From: JAEZHK01 sp040768845
GTDB taxonomy: Bacteria; Bacillota; Clostridia; Christensenellales; Aristaeellaceae
Assembly (NCBI GenBank): GCA_040768845.1
Contig: JAXGME010000008.1
Location: forward strand, 124,001 to 188,000
Length of the DNA: 64,000 nt
Direction of reading: 5' to 3'
This document shows positions 8,658 through 17,036 of the stretch, piece after piece; positions within the stretch are counted from its first letter, which is position 1; each line of letters opens with the position of its first letter. The notes below the pieces were generated by a model, which saw only the letters and a program-made list of their open reading frames with translations, ran no database searches and was not told the DNA's origin. The position numbers were made by a program, and so were the translations under genes.

Positions 8658-8686
8658 ATTATATTCCGCGGTGCCCACGCTGTCAA
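8658..8686 (-). promoter_or_regulatory. sigma-A promoter of the ROK-glycyl radical operon
   Basis: On the minus strand TTGACA (8681-8686) is followed after exactly 17 bases by TATAAT (8658-8663). Both boxes match the consensus fully, so basal transcription should be strong unless repressed by the ROK protein. Confidence 0.88.
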
Positions 8687-8760
8687 CGGCGGCGCGCCCG
8701 CTATTTTGTTAAATCCGCGCCGGTAACGATTACATTTCCCGGCGCATTCGGCTCATCAGT

Positions 8761-8787
8761 AAAAAAAGCCCGCGCTTTCGCGCGGGC
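8761..8787 (-). terminator. Rho-independent terminator after ald
   Basis: An 8-bp GCCCGCGC/GCGCGGGC stem with a four-base loop (8768-8787) is followed on the minus strand by seven T (8767-8761). It closes the alanine dehydrogenase gene. Confidence 0.9.
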
Positions 8788-8798
8788 GGCACACCGGC

Positions 8799-9902
8799 TC
8801 AGAAGCTCAGCGCGCGCAGGGGAAGGCCGAAGGCGCCGGCCACGCCGGGGTGGGTCACCCCGCCCTCGTAGGTGTTGATGGCGGACACGATGGCGGGATC
8901 GCGCCGGGCGGCCTCCTCGAGGCCCAGATCGGCAATTTTGAGGCCGTAGCCCAGGGTGGCGTTGGTCAGCGCCATGGTGGCGGTGTAGGGCACCGCGCCG
9001 GGCATGTTGGCCACGCAGTAGTGCACCACGCCGTCCACCACGAAGGTAGGATCATCGTGATAGGTGGGGTGGGTGGTTTCCACGCAGCCGCCCTGATCGA
9101 CGGCCACGTCCACGATGACGGAGCCGGGGCGCATCCGCTTCAGATGCCCGCGGCGGATCAGCTTGGGCGCGGCGGCGCCGGGGATCAGCACCGCGCCGAT
9201 CACGAGGTCCGCGTCCGCGATCTCCTCCTCGATGGCGTGGGTGGTGGAGAACACGGTCTTGATGCGGCCGCCAAAGATCTCGTCCAGCTCCACCAGGCGG
9301 TCGATGGAGAGATCAATCACGGTCACGTCCGCGCCCAGGCCCAGCGCCATGCGGCAGGCGTTGGTGCCCACGAAGCCGCCGCCCAGCACCGCCACCTTGG
9401 CCTTGCGCACCCCCGGCACGCCGGAGATCAATACGCCCCGGCCGCCGAAGGGCTTTTCAAGGCACCGGGCGCCCTCGATGGCGGCCAGACGCCCGGCGAT
9501 CTCGCTCATGGGCTTGAGCAGCGGCAGCTGGCCCTTTTTGTCCCGCAGGGTTTCGTAGGCCACGCCCTTGCATCCGGCGGCGAGGAGCGCCTCGGTCTGG
9601 GCCCGGTCCGCCGCCAGGTGCAGGTAGGTGAAGAGGATCTGGTCCCTGCGGATTTTGGGGTACTCCGCCGGCAGCGGCTCCTTGACCTTGACGAGCATAT
9701 CGCTTTCGGCCCAGACGGTGTCGGCGTCGGTCAGCACCGCGCCGGCCTTTTCGTATTCGGCGTCACAAAAGCCGCTGCCCTCGCCCAGGCCCCGCTCCGC
9801 CAGCACCCGGTGGCCGTGCCGCGCGTACTCCGCGGCGTTGGCGGGCGTCATCCCCACCCTGAATTCGTTGTTTTTGATTTCCGCGACGCATCCGATGGTC
9901 AT
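8799..9902 (-). CDS. ald: alanine dehydrogenase
   Basis: The enzyme interconverts L-alanine and pyruvate plus ammonia with NAD in the cytoplasm. I start at the ATG at 9902 (MTIGCVAEIKNNEFRVG), seven bases after GGGGAG, giving 367 residues, close to the usual 371. The N-terminal region has the family's EIKNNEFRVGMTP segment. The NAD fold has VAVLGGGFVGTNA, and the C-terminal part reads THPGVAGAFGLP. The gene has its own terminator. A hairpin about 160 bases upstream separates it from the sugar transporter operon, so it is probably transcribed alone. No clear promoter was found in the 207-base upstream gap. Confidence 0.96.
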   Translation of the reverse strand: MTIGCVAEIKNNEFRVGMTPANAAEYARHGHRVLAERGLGEGSGFCDAEYEKAGAVLTDADTVWAESDMLVKVKEPLPAEYPKIRRDQILFTYLHLAADRAQTEALLAAGCKGVAYETLRDKKGQLPLLKPMSEIAGRLAAIEGARCLEKPFGGRGVLISGVPGVRKAKVAVLGGGFVGTNACRMALGLGADVTVIDLSIDRLVELDEIFGGRIKTVFSTTHAIEEEIADADLVIGAVLIPGAAAPKLIRRGHLKRMRPGSVIVDVAVDQGGCVETTHPTYHDDPTFVVDGVVHYCVANMPGAVPYTATMALTNATLGYGLKIADLGLEEAARRDPAIVSAINTYEGGVTHPGVAGAFGLPLRALSF

Positions 9903-10058
9903 ACGCATTCTCCCCTCGTCGATTCCGAATCCCCCGCGCGACATCGATGCGGCCCGCGCCCGCGCGCTGCGGGGCCGCCCGGCACAAGCCGGCGCATGCC
10001 CCATCGCACGCCAATTTAAAGAAAATTCGACGCGGAGGCGCGTTTTCCTGTATGCGAA

Positions 10059-10081
10059 GAGCGCGCCGCGGGGGCGCGCTC
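10059..10081 (-). terminator. stem-loop after the phosphoglucose isomerase gene
   Basis: A 9-bp GAGCGCGCC/GGCGCGCTC stem with loop GCGGG lies 28 bases past the isomerase stop. There is no T-run on either side, so it may only protect or attenuate the transcript. Confidence 0.45.
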
Positions 10082-10109
10082 CTGTAAAAATTTGACGCGG
10101 AACCCGGGC

Positions 10110-10688
10110 CTACTTCCACCTGGGGTTGTCCACCAGCGTGGGCGTGCCGCCCACATCCATCACCAGCTTGCGGTAGCCCTTTTGCTCGATGGTGCCGTAG
10201 TCGTGCCCCGCGTCGGAGCGGAAGGCGAAGAACATCACCAGCGGCGTATCGCCGGTGTTGATCGAGCGGTGGGCGTTGCGCCCGGGCACGTAGAGGCTGT
10301 CGCCGGCCTTGACGGGGCAGAGCGTGGTTTCCCCCTCCGGGGTTTCCATCAGCATCGCGCCCTGGCCGGAGAGGCAGTAGTACACCTCCGCCGCCGCCAG
10401 GATGGTGTGGAAGTGCCCCTTGGTCAGGAAATACTCGCCCGCCACCTGGCCGGGGTAGAGGATGGTGGTGCCAAAGCGCAAATCACCGCTCTCCTCGGGG
10501 ATGAAGTCCAGCTCGTAGAATTCGTACACCAGCGGGTTTTTTTCGGCGGCCAGCGCCCTGGCGGCGCCGGTATCGCAAAACACGTTCACCAAATCCTTCA
10601 TGTACCGGGCGGTGGGCCGGACCTTTCCGCTGTCGCAGCGGCCGGTGAGGGGATTAAAATCCAGCACAAAGGGCTTTACATCGGACAT
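10110..10688 (-). CDS. cupin-type glucose-6-phosphate isomerase
   Basis: This 192-residue protein belongs to the metal-dependent cupin phosphoglucose isomerase family first known from Archaea, unrelated to the classical Pgi. The metal ligands are visible as His92, His94 (GHFHT), Glu101 (EVYYCLSG) and His140 (NAHRSINTGD). Each is shifted by four from the ligands I recall for the Pyrococcus enzyme. DAGHDYGTIEQKGY near the C-terminus is also typical. The ATG at 10688 is chosen over that at 10694 because AGGAGA sits seven bases before it. It ends the ABC transporter operon, 18 bases after the permease gene. This suggests that the imported sugar is turned into, or handled like, an aldose 6-phosphate. 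Confidence 0.93.
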   Translation of the reverse strand: MSDVKPFVLDFNPLTGRCDSGKVRPTARYMKDLVNVFCDTGAARALAAEKNPLVYEFYELDFIPEESGDLRFGTTILYPGQVAGEYFLTKGHFHTILAAAEVYYCLSGQGAMLMETPEGETTLCPVKAGDSLYVPGRNAHRSINTGDTPLVMFFAFRSDAGHDYGTIEQKGYRKLVMDVGGTPTLVDNPRWK

Positions 10689-10706
10689 GGGCATTCTCCT
10701 TTATGT

Positions 10707-11729
10707 TTATTTGATGGTCAGGCCGCGGGTGGAGCGGTCCATGCTTACGGCGATGGCCGCCAGCACGAACACGCCGAACACCACGTTCTGCCAATAGGCA
10801 TCCACGCCGATAAAGTTCATGCCGTTGTTGATGATGGCCACGGTGAACACGCCCAGCACCGTGCCCAGGGCGCTGCCCTTGCCGCCGGTGAGCGACGCGC
10901 CGCCCAGCACGCAGGAGGCCACGATCAGAAGGGTGAACGGGTCGCCGATGGTGGGCGCGCAGGAGCGCAGCTTGGCGGCCAGAAAGATGCCGCCCAGCGC
11001 GGCGCACAGGCCGTTGAGGGTAAAGACGATGATCTTCGTCCTGTCCACGGGTGTGCCGGCGATGCGCGCGGCGCGCTCGTTGCCGCCGATGGCGTACATG
11101 GCCCGGCCGGTGGCGGTGCGGGTCTGGAACACGTGCACCACGGCCACCAGCACGAGCGCCAGCACGAGCGGCAGGCCCACCACGCCGAAGGACACCTTGA
11201 ACCAGTTGACCGCGCCCCACATGCTCTTGGGCACGGAGATGGGCGCCTCCGCGATCAAAAGCGCCGTGGACTGCCACACCGACATGAACCCCAGCGACGC
11301 GATAAACGAGGGCACCTTCAGCTTCACGTGGATCACGCCCAGCAAAAACCCGGCCAGAAGGCCGAAGATCAGGGAGAGGGCAAAGGCCGACAGCGTCGCC
11401 AGCGCGACGTTCGGCTCCTGGCCGCTCGCAGCGTACATGTCGCTGAAGGCCTTGAGGCACTTGACGAACATGACGTTGGACACCGAGCACACCGCGCCCA
11501 TGGACAGATCAATGGAGCCGAACAGCAATACCGACGTCATGCCCACCGACATGATCATCAGCGGCGCGGTGTCGCGCAGAAGGTTCGTCAGGTTGCTGGT
11601 GCCCAGAAAGTTCTGCTGCGTGACCGAAAGCCCCACCAGCAGCAGGATGATGGCCGAAAAGCTGAAATATTGGATGATCTTTTCCCGCAACCGGTACCGG
11701 CGGCCGGCGTCCACGGTTTTCTGGCTCAT
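10707..11729 (-). CDS. ribose-type ABC transporter permease (second)
   Basis: This 340-residue membrane protein is of the RbsC/branched-chain permease family, with about eight to ten hydrophobic segments. The GSIDLSMGA motif follows the third segment, and LGGASLTGGKGSALGT is the conserved cytoplasmic loop near the C-terminus. The start at 11729 (MSQKT) has GAGGG upstream; an in-frame GTG at 11750 would overlap the ATPase gene. It pairs with the permease encoded at 13291-14313, giving two non-identical permeases around one ATPase. This suggests a heterodimeric membrane channel for a pentose, hexose or related sugar. Confidence 0.93.
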   Translation of the reverse strand: MSQKTVDAGRRYRLREKIIQYFSFSAIILLLVGLSVTQQNFLGTSNLTNLLRDTAPLMIMSVGMTSVLLFGSIDLSMGAVCSVSNVMFVKCLKAFSDMYAASGQEPNVALATLSAFALSLIFGLLAGFLLGVIHVKLKVPSFIASLGFMSVWQSTALLIAEAPISVPKSMWGAVNWFKVSFGVVGLPLVLALVLVAVVHVFQTRTATGRAMYAIGGNERAARIAGTPVDRTKIIVFTLNGLCAALGGIFLAAKLRSCAPTIGDPFTLLIVASCVLGGASLTGGKGSALGTVLGVFTVAIINNGMNFIGVDAYWQNVVFGVFVLAAIAVSMDRSTRGLTIK

Positions 11730-11746
11730 ACGCGGCACCCTCTTTC

Positions 11747-13276
11747 TCACATCATCAGGCTGACCACGTCAACCTGCTCGGGCTTGGCGCCCACGTCGGC
11801 GCTGAAGCAGCCGGTGATCAGCCCGTCCTGCAATACCAGGATGCGGTTGGCCAGGCCGATGGACTCATCCAGCGTGTCGCCCAGCAGGATCACGCTCTTG
11901 CCCTGCCGCGCGATGTCGCGGATCAGCGAATAGATCTCCTCCTTGGCGCCCACATCCACGCCCCGGGTGGGGTGGTTCAAAATCAGGATGTCCGCGCCGC
12001 TGGCCAGCGCCCGCGAGAACACCACCTTTTGCTGGTTGCCGCCGGAGAGCTGCATCAAAAGCTCCCTGCGCCCGCTGGTCTTGACGCGCAGCGTCCCGAT
12101 CCAGTCCTCCGCCTGCCGGGAAATCTTCTTTTTCGATACGAAGGGGCCGCTTTTCAGCTTGCCCGCGTTGGACAGGGCAATGTTGTCCTCCACGGACAGG
12201 GTCATCACCACGCCCTCGTAGAGCCGCTCCTTGGGGATCATCAGGATCGACGCCCCCAGCGCCTCCACCGGCGAGCGCAGCCGCATCTTCCTGCCCCGCA
12301 CCATCACCTCGCCCGACGTGGGCAGAAGGTCGCCGCACAGGACGGAGCATATCTCCTCCTTGCCGGAGCCCACCACGCCGCAGAGGCCCAGAATCTCGCC
12401 CTCGTGCAGCTGGAAGTTCACGTGCTTGAACACGCCGTGAAGCCCCAGGTCCTTCGCCTCCAGCACCACCTCGGGCCCGGGCACGCGCTGCTTTTCCAGG
12501 TGGTAGTATTCGGTGGTGGTGGTGCGCCCCACCATCATCTCGTAGAGCTTTTTTTCGCTGGCGTCCTTTGTATCGAGGTCGCCCACGCTGCGCCCGTCCT
12601 TGTAGACGTAGATGCGGTCGGTGATGGCGAGCACCTCGTCCAGCCGGTGGGACACGAACACCACCGAGTGGCCCCGCTGGGCGATCTTCTTCATCTGGCA
12701 GAACAGGTTTTCCACCTCGCCCTCGCTGAGCACCGACGTGGGCTCGTCCAGCAGGATCAGGCAATGGTCGCTGCCCGCCTGCTTGGTGACGTTGATGACC
12801 TTGGCGATCTCGATCATCTGCCGGGTGGCGAAGTTGAGGTCGGACACCTTTTTGCGGGGGGAGATGTCCGTCACGTCCACCTCGGCCAGCACCTCCTGGG
12901 CGGCCCTGTTCATGCGGCCCCAGTCCACAAAGCCGTGCCTTTTGAAGTCCTTTTCATGGCCGAAGAAGATGTTCTGCGCCACGTTGAGGTTGACGATCAG
13001 GCTCTGCTCCTGAAACACCATGCCCAGCCCCGCGCGGTTGCCGTCCATGGGGGTGTGGGGCTGATAGGGTTTGCCGTGCATTTCCATGCGCCCGGAGGTG
13101 GGCGGCTGCGCGCCGATGATGATCTTGAGCAGCGTGGACTTGCCCGCGCCGTTTTCGCCCACCAGGCCCACGATTTCGCCGGGGTAGACCACGAGGTCCA
13201 CGCCCTTGAGCGCCTGGGTTCCGGAAAAGGTCTTTGTGATGTCCTTCGCGCAGAAAAGCGGTGTTCTCTGTTCCAT
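11747..13276 (-). CDS. ribose-type sugar ABC transporter ATPase, tandem NBD
   Basis: The 509-residue protein has two nucleotide-binding domains, as in RbsA and MglA. The first has Walker A GENGAGKST and Walker B LILLDEPTSVLSEGE. The second has a reduced Walker A (GVVGSGKEE), the signature LSGGNQQKV, and a changed Walker B: LILNHPTRGVDVG in place of the family's LILDEPTRGVD. The aspartate and the catalytic glutamate of domain two are therefore replaced by Asn and His. Domain one looks intact and should drive transport. The start at 13276 follows a G-run by about seven bases. It lies between two permease genes. Confidence 0.94.
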   Translation of the reverse strand: MEQRTPLFCAKDITKTFSGTQALKGVDLVVYPGEIVGLVGENGAGKSTLLKIIIGAQPPTSGRMEMHGKPYQPHTPMDGNRAGLGMVFQEQSLIVNLNVAQNIFFGHEKDFKRHGFVDWGRMNRAAQEVLAEVDVTDISPRKKVSDLNFATRQMIEIAKVINVTKQAGSDHCLILLDEPTSVLSEGEVENLFCQMKKIAQRGHSVVFVSHRLDEVLAITDRIYVYKDGRSVGDLDTKDASEKKLYEMMVGRTTTTEYYHLEKQRVPGPEVVLEAKDLGLHGVFKHVNFQLHEGEILGLCGVVGSGKEEICSVLCGDLLPTSGEVMVRGRKMRLRSPVEALGASILMIPKERLYEGVVMTLSVEDNIALSNAGKLKSGPFVSKKKISRQAEDWIGTLRVKTSGRRELLMQLSGGNQQKVVFSRALASGADILILNHPTRGVDVGAKEEIYSLIRDIARQGKSVILLGDTLDESIGLANRILVLQDGLITGCFSADVGAKPEQVDVVSLMM

Positions 13277-13290
13277 GCCCATCCCCCCGA

Positions 13291-14313
13291 TCACTTGCTG
13301 ATGACCTGACCGCCGCGGGGGATGGTCAGGATCACCGCGATCAGTATGATCAGCCCCTGGATGCCGGTGCGCACGTAGGGGTTGACGCTCAGCAGCACCA
13401 GGCCGTTGGTCAGCACCGTCATGATCAAAACGCCCACAATGGTGTTGACCACGCCGCCCTTGCCGCCGGCCAGGCTCGTGCCGCCCACGACCACCGCCGC
13501 CTGCGCCGGAAACATCAGCCCCTCGCCGATGCCCACCTGGCCCTGGCCCAGCCGGATCGCGCCGATCACCCCCGCCACGCCGAACAGGAAGCCCGCCAGC
13601 GTGAACACCTGGATCTTCACCCAGTCCACGCTGACGCCCACCGCCCGCGGAATGGCCTCGTTGGTGCCCACCGCGTAGATGTAGCGGCCAAAGGCGGTGT
13701 ACTCCTGGATAAAGTAGCAAAGCGCCAGCATCAAAAGCGCCACCCACGTGATGAAGGGAATCCCCAGAAACGAGGCCCGCGCCAGCGACACGAACAGCGG
13801 ATCCAGGATCGTGGGCGGGTGGCCCTGGTAGGAGAGCATGCCGATGCCCCGGCAGATGTACATGAACGCGAAGGTCACCATGAACGACGGAATGCGCAGC
13901 TTGACGTGAACCACGCCCACGACAAAGCCGATGACCGCCGAAACCAGGATCGCCAGAAGCGCGCCGAACACGCCCATGTTCATGCCCGGAAACTGGCTGT
14001 TGAGCACGAACACCGCCATCAGCGAGCCCGCCATGCCCACGGTGCCGTCGATGGACAGGTCGATCGAGCCGATCATGATCACAAACGTCAGGCCGAAGGC
14101 CACGACCAGCGGAATCGCCAGCTGGTTCAGGATGGCCACCAGGTTGTCCTTTGACGCAAAGTTGCCCCCGCAGGCAAAGGAGAACACGATGACCATCGCC
14201 ACCAGCACCATCACCGGCGCGATCTGCATGATGCGCTCCCGGAGGTTGTCCCGGCGAACCTTTTCGGCAAATTCCTCCGTGATGGTCATCTGCGACCGTC
14301 TTTGTTTGTCCAT
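13291..14313 (-). CDS. ribose-type ABC transporter permease (first)
   Basis: This is a 340-residue RbsC-family permease, identical in length to the second permease but clearly different in sequence. The GSIDLSIDGTVG motif and the VVGGTSLAGGKGGVVNT loop are both present. The start at 14313 (MDKQRRSQ) has GGAG eight bases upstream. The gene follows the binding-protein gene after 166 bases that contain a strong hairpin, and it precedes the ATPase gene by 14 bases. It acts in the cytoplasmic membrane as half of the sugar channel. Confidence 0.93.
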   Translation of the reverse strand: MDKQRRSQMTITEEFAEKVRRDNLRERIMQIAPVMVLVAMVIVFSFACGGNFASKDNLVAILNQLAIPLVVAFGLTFVIMIGSIDLSIDGTVGMAGSLMAVFVLNSQFPGMNMGVFGALLAILVSAVIGFVVGVVHVKLRIPSFMVTFAFMYICRGIGMLSYQGHPPTILDPLFVSLARASFLGIPFITWVALLMLALCYFIQEYTAFGRYIYAVGTNEAIPRAVGVSVDWVKIQVFTLAGFLFGVAGVIGAIRLGQGQVGIGEGLMFPAQAAVVVGGTSLAGGKGGVVNTIVGVLIMTVLTNGLVLLSVNPYVRTGIQGLIILIAVILTIPRGGQVISK

Positions 14314-14419
14314 GGCCCACACTCCAATTCCGCGAGTATCGTTTTATGAAAGCGCGCGCCGCGCGCCTGATTTCCTCTTTGATCCTTTCGGCGGGAAATA
14401 TGCCCGGAAGACGCCCCGA

Positions 14420-14441
14420 GGGGCGGGTGTGATCCCGCCCC
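14420..14441 (-). other. intra-operon hairpin after binding-protein gene
   Basis: A perfect GGGGCGGG/CCCGCCCC stem with a TGTGAT loop has no T-run. Its position directly after the binding-protein gene suggests partial termination or 3'-end protection, so that the binding protein is made in excess over the membrane parts. Confidence 0.6.
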
Positions 14442-14479
14442 GCAGGGCTTTGTAAAGGAAGGTTTGCCGCTTGGAGGCG

Positions 14480-15568
14480 TCAGTCCGCCTTGCAGGCGAA
14501 GGGGATGGAGAAGTCGAATTCCGGCGTGGAGGTCAGGTATTCCTTGGCGTTGTCCTTGGTGATGAGCAGCGAGGGGGTGGCGAACTCGCGGTAGTCGTCG
14601 GGCATCTGGGCCACATCGATCAGGCCCGCCCATGCCGCGTAGCAGATGGCCAGCGTGTAGCCGCCCTGCAGGTAGCCGTTGGAGGAAACGGTGGCCACGG
14701 CGTAGCCGTCGCGCACGGCCTCCACGATGTCGGTGTTGGCGTCGATGCCGACCACGCCCACCTTGCCCTTGAGGCCCTTGGCGTCCAGCGCCTGGAGCGC
14801 GCCGGTGGCCATGTTGTCATTGGCGCACCACACGCCGCCCACGTCCGGGTGCTTGTTCAGCCAGGTTTCCACCAGCGTCAGCGCCTCGGAGGTCGCCCAG
14901 TTCGCGGTGTCGTCCTCGACCACTTCGATGTCCGGGTACTCGGCCAGCGCCTTTTGCAGGCCCTCGTAGCGCGCGGTGGCGGCGGTGTTGCCCAGCATGC
15001 CCTGCACCACGAAGATCTTGCCCTTGCCGTCCATGGAATCAAACAGCGCCTTGGCGATGTTGTAGCCGCCCAGCACGTTGTCCGGCGAGGTGTGGATCAC
15101 CCAGTTGGGGGTCAGGTCCTTCGGGCCCACGTCGTCGGGCTTGTTCCAGGCGGTGCCGATGTAGCCGCCGGACTCCGCCATGGCCTCGGCCAGCGAGTAG
15201 GCGATGGAGTTCTCGTTCGGGTCGGAATAGGCGATGGCGTTGCCGCCCGCCTTGGCCGCGAACTGGCGCATGTTGTCGACTTCCTTGTCGTTGTCGCCCT
15301 GGGAGTCCAATACCTGCATCTCGTACTTCTGGCCGATGGTGTCCAGGTACTTGGCGAACATTTCCATGCCCACCTTGATGGTGGCGATGTAGGGGTTCTC
15401 CAGGCCGCGGATGGAAACGCCCAGGTACAGCGTGGTGTCCAGCTTCTCCTGGGGCACGTTCTCGATCTTGAATTCCTTCAGGTTCGCATAGTCGACATCG
15501 GCCAACGCGACGGAGAACAGGCCGAGCGACAACGCCAGCGCCAGCACAAGGGACAGGACCTTCTTCAT
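14480..15568 (-). CDS. periplasmic-type sugar-binding protein of ribose-type ABC importer
   Basis: The 362-residue protein begins with a signal peptide (MKKVLSLVLALALSLGLFS, cleavage near ALAD). It continues as a type I periplasmic binding fold with an early GVSIRGLENPYIATI and a late VVGIDANTDIVEAVRDG, both typical of sugar-binding proteins. There is no lipobox cysteine, unusual for a one-membrane Gram-positive. The start follows AAGGAGG. It is the first gene of a five-gene operon with its own consensus promoter. It delivers an unknown sugar to the two permeases encoded downstream. Confidence 0.93.
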   Translation of the reverse strand: MKKVLSLVLALALSLGLFSVALADVDYANLKEFKIENVPQEKLDTTLYLGVSIRGLENPYIATIKVGMEMFAKYLDTIGQKYEMQVLDSQGDNDKEVDNMRQFAAKAGGNAIAYSDPNENSIAYSLAEAMAESGGYIGTAWNKPDDVGPKDLTPNWVIHTSPDNVLGGYNIAKALFDSMDGKGKIFVVQGMLGNTAATARYEGLQKALAEYPDIEVVEDDTANWATSEALTLVETWLNKHPDVGGVWCANDNMATGALQALDAKGLKGKVGVVGIDANTDIVEAVRDGYAVATVSSNGYLQGGYTLAICYAAWAGLIDVAQMPDDYREFATPSLLITKDNAKEYLTSTPEFDFSIPFACKAD

Positions 15569-15650
15569 GGTTTTCCCTCCTTATTTTTTCTCCGGCGCGG
15601 CGCGCCGGAAATACAAACCCTTCACCCGCGGCTTCATGCGCAATTATGAT

Positions 15651-15709
15651 GTAATGTACCGACATACCAAACCCAATTTCCATTATAAGTGATTTGCGGG
15701 CTTTGTCAA
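15651..15709 (-). promoter_or_regulatory. promoter and possible operator of the sugar ABC operon
   Basis: On the minus strand TTGACA (15704-15709) and TATAAT (15682-15687) are 16 bases apart. Just downstream, 15651-15667 reads GTAATGTACCGACATAC, an imperfect dyad that could be a regulator site. The rest of the 355-base gap (15569-15923) holds the divergent promoter and AT-rich sequence, and no gene. Confidence 0.8.
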
Positions 15710-15835
15710 GCCGTTTTTCAATGATCTATAGAAATTTGTATATTTTATTCGCTTCTATTGCCGCATACCACATATTTATTATGGGTTTTGTTGTGTTCCC
15801 GGTAAAATAACCGCCGGTACGGCCCGGTTTACTGC

Positions 15836-15864
15836 TTGCTTTTGCTATAATGTCATGATATAAT
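15836..15864 (+). promoter_or_regulatory. sigma-A promoter of the MDR dehydrogenase
   Basis: TTGCTT (15836-15841) and TATAAT (15859-15864) are 17 bases apart, about 60 bases before the start codon. Confidence 0.75.
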
Positions 15865-15875
15865 GATCACACGCG

Positions 15876-15896
15876 GCGGCCGGCCTGTCCGGCCGC
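15876..15896 (+). other. GC-rich hairpin in 5' leader
   Basis: A GCGGCCGG/CCGGCCGC stem with loop CCTGT lies in the leader between the promoter and the ribosome site. It could stabilise the mRNA or be a regulator target. No riboswitch class was recognised. Confidence 0.4.
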
Positions 15897-15923
15897 GACC
15901 GGAAGCAACAAGGAGGCGCTGTC

Positions 15924-16967
15924 ATGGAAAAGATGAAAACCCTGATCGTCGAGAAGGACGGGTCTCTCGCCGTCAAGGAGGTTTCCCTGCCGGAGTACAA
16001 CGACTGCCAGGCGCTGGTCAAAACCCTCAGCTGCGGCGTGTGCAACGGCACCGACGCCAAGCTGATCCACCGGAATTTCAAAAACTTCGGGCCGGACATG
16101 TACCCGCTGATGCTGGGCCACGAGGCCGTGGGCCGCGTGATCGCGGTGGGCAAAAAGGTCACCTCCTTCAAGGTGGGCGACCTGGTGCTGCTGCCCTTCG
16201 CCGGGCCCCTCGACGGCTACGAGTGCGGCTGGGGCTCCTACAGCGAGTACGGCGTGGTGTGCGACCCCAGGTGGGACGAGAGCGCCTACGGCCCCACGCC
16301 GGAGTGCGCCTTCGGCCAGACGGTGCTGCCGCCGGACATCGACCCGGTGGACGCCGCCATGATCATCACGCTGCGGGAGGTGCTGTCCTCCATCAAGCGC
16401 TTCGGCATGGGGGCCAACGACTCCGTGGCGGTGTTCGGCTGCGGGCCGGTGGGGCTGACCTTCATCAAGTTCCTGAGCCTTCTGGGCGCGCACCCGATCA
16501 TCGCGCTGGACATCATCGACGAAAAACTCGAGGACGCCAAAAAGAACGGCGCGGACTACGCTTTTAACAGCAAGGACCCGCAGTACAGGGAAAAGATCCG
16601 CGAAATCTGCCCCGAGGGCGTCAAGTTCGTGCTGGACGCGGTGGGCGTCTCCGCCATCATCAACATGGCGATGCCGCTGCTCTACGATCAGGGCAAGATC
16701 TGCTGCTACGGCATCTCCCCCAACCTCTCCGCGGAGATCAACTGGGCCGAGGCGCCCTACAACTGGCAGCTGCAGTTCCAGCAGTTCCCCTCCAAGGTGG
16801 AGGAGGGCGAGGCCCACAACCAGGTCATGAACTGGCTGAAGGCCGGCGTCATCGACCTGAAGGACTACATCTCCGACTACTTTGACTTTGCGGACATCCT
16901 GGCCGCCTTTGAAAAGCTGGAGAAAAAGCAGATCGCCAAGAAGTGCGTCATCCGGTATCCGGACTGA
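15924..16967 (+). CDS. zinc-type MDR alcohol/polyol dehydrogenase
   Basis: The 347-residue protein starts at an ATG seven bases after AAGGAGG. It belongs to the medium-chain dehydrogenase family. SCGVCNGTD and GHEAVGRVIAVG supply the catalytic-zinc region and GCGPVGLTF is the NAD(P)-binding loop. I see no four-cysteine structural-zinc lobe; this stretch instead holds ECGWGSYSEYG. It probably oxidises a sugar alcohol or sugar C-OH in the cytoplasm, but the substrate cannot be stated. It is transcribed alone, divergently from the sugar ABC operon, and ends in a terminator. A shared regulator with that operon is plausible. Confidence 0.88.
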   Translation: MEKMKTLIVEKDGSLAVKEVSLPEYNDCQALVKTLSCGVCNGTDAKLIHRNFKNFGPDMYPLMLGHEAVGRVIAVGKKVTSFKVGDLVLLPFAGPLDGYECGWGSYSEYGVVCDPRWDESAYGPTPECAFGQTVLPPDIDPVDAAMIITLREVLSSIKRFGMGANDSVAVFGCGPVGLTFIKFLSLLGAHPIIALDIIDEKLEDAKKNGADYAFNSKDPQYREKIREICPEGVKFVLDAVGVSAIINMAMPLLYDQGKICCYGISPNLSAEINWAEAPYNWQLQFQQFPSKVEEGEAHNQVMNWLKAGVIDLKDYISDYFDFADILAAFEKLEKKQIAKKCVIRYPD

Positions 16968-16982
16968 GGCGCAGACGGCGGG

Positions 16983-17013
16983 TTCCCGGCGCGCCAGGCG
17001 CCGGGAATCTTTT
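16983..17013 (+). terminator. Rho-independent terminator
   Basis: A 10-bp stem TTCCCGGCGC/GCGCCGGGAA with loop GCCAG is followed by TCTTTT. It closes the MDR dehydrogenase gene. Confidence 0.85.
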
Positions 17014-17036
17014 GTGTGCGTCCCGGCGCCCGCGTC

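Noticed and set aside
11747..14320. Apparent fusion of the sugar ABC ATPase with an N-terminal extension over the upstream permease
   Set aside because: The extension is the permease gene read in another frame; a G-run ribosome site at 13276 and the normal RbsA length support separate genes.
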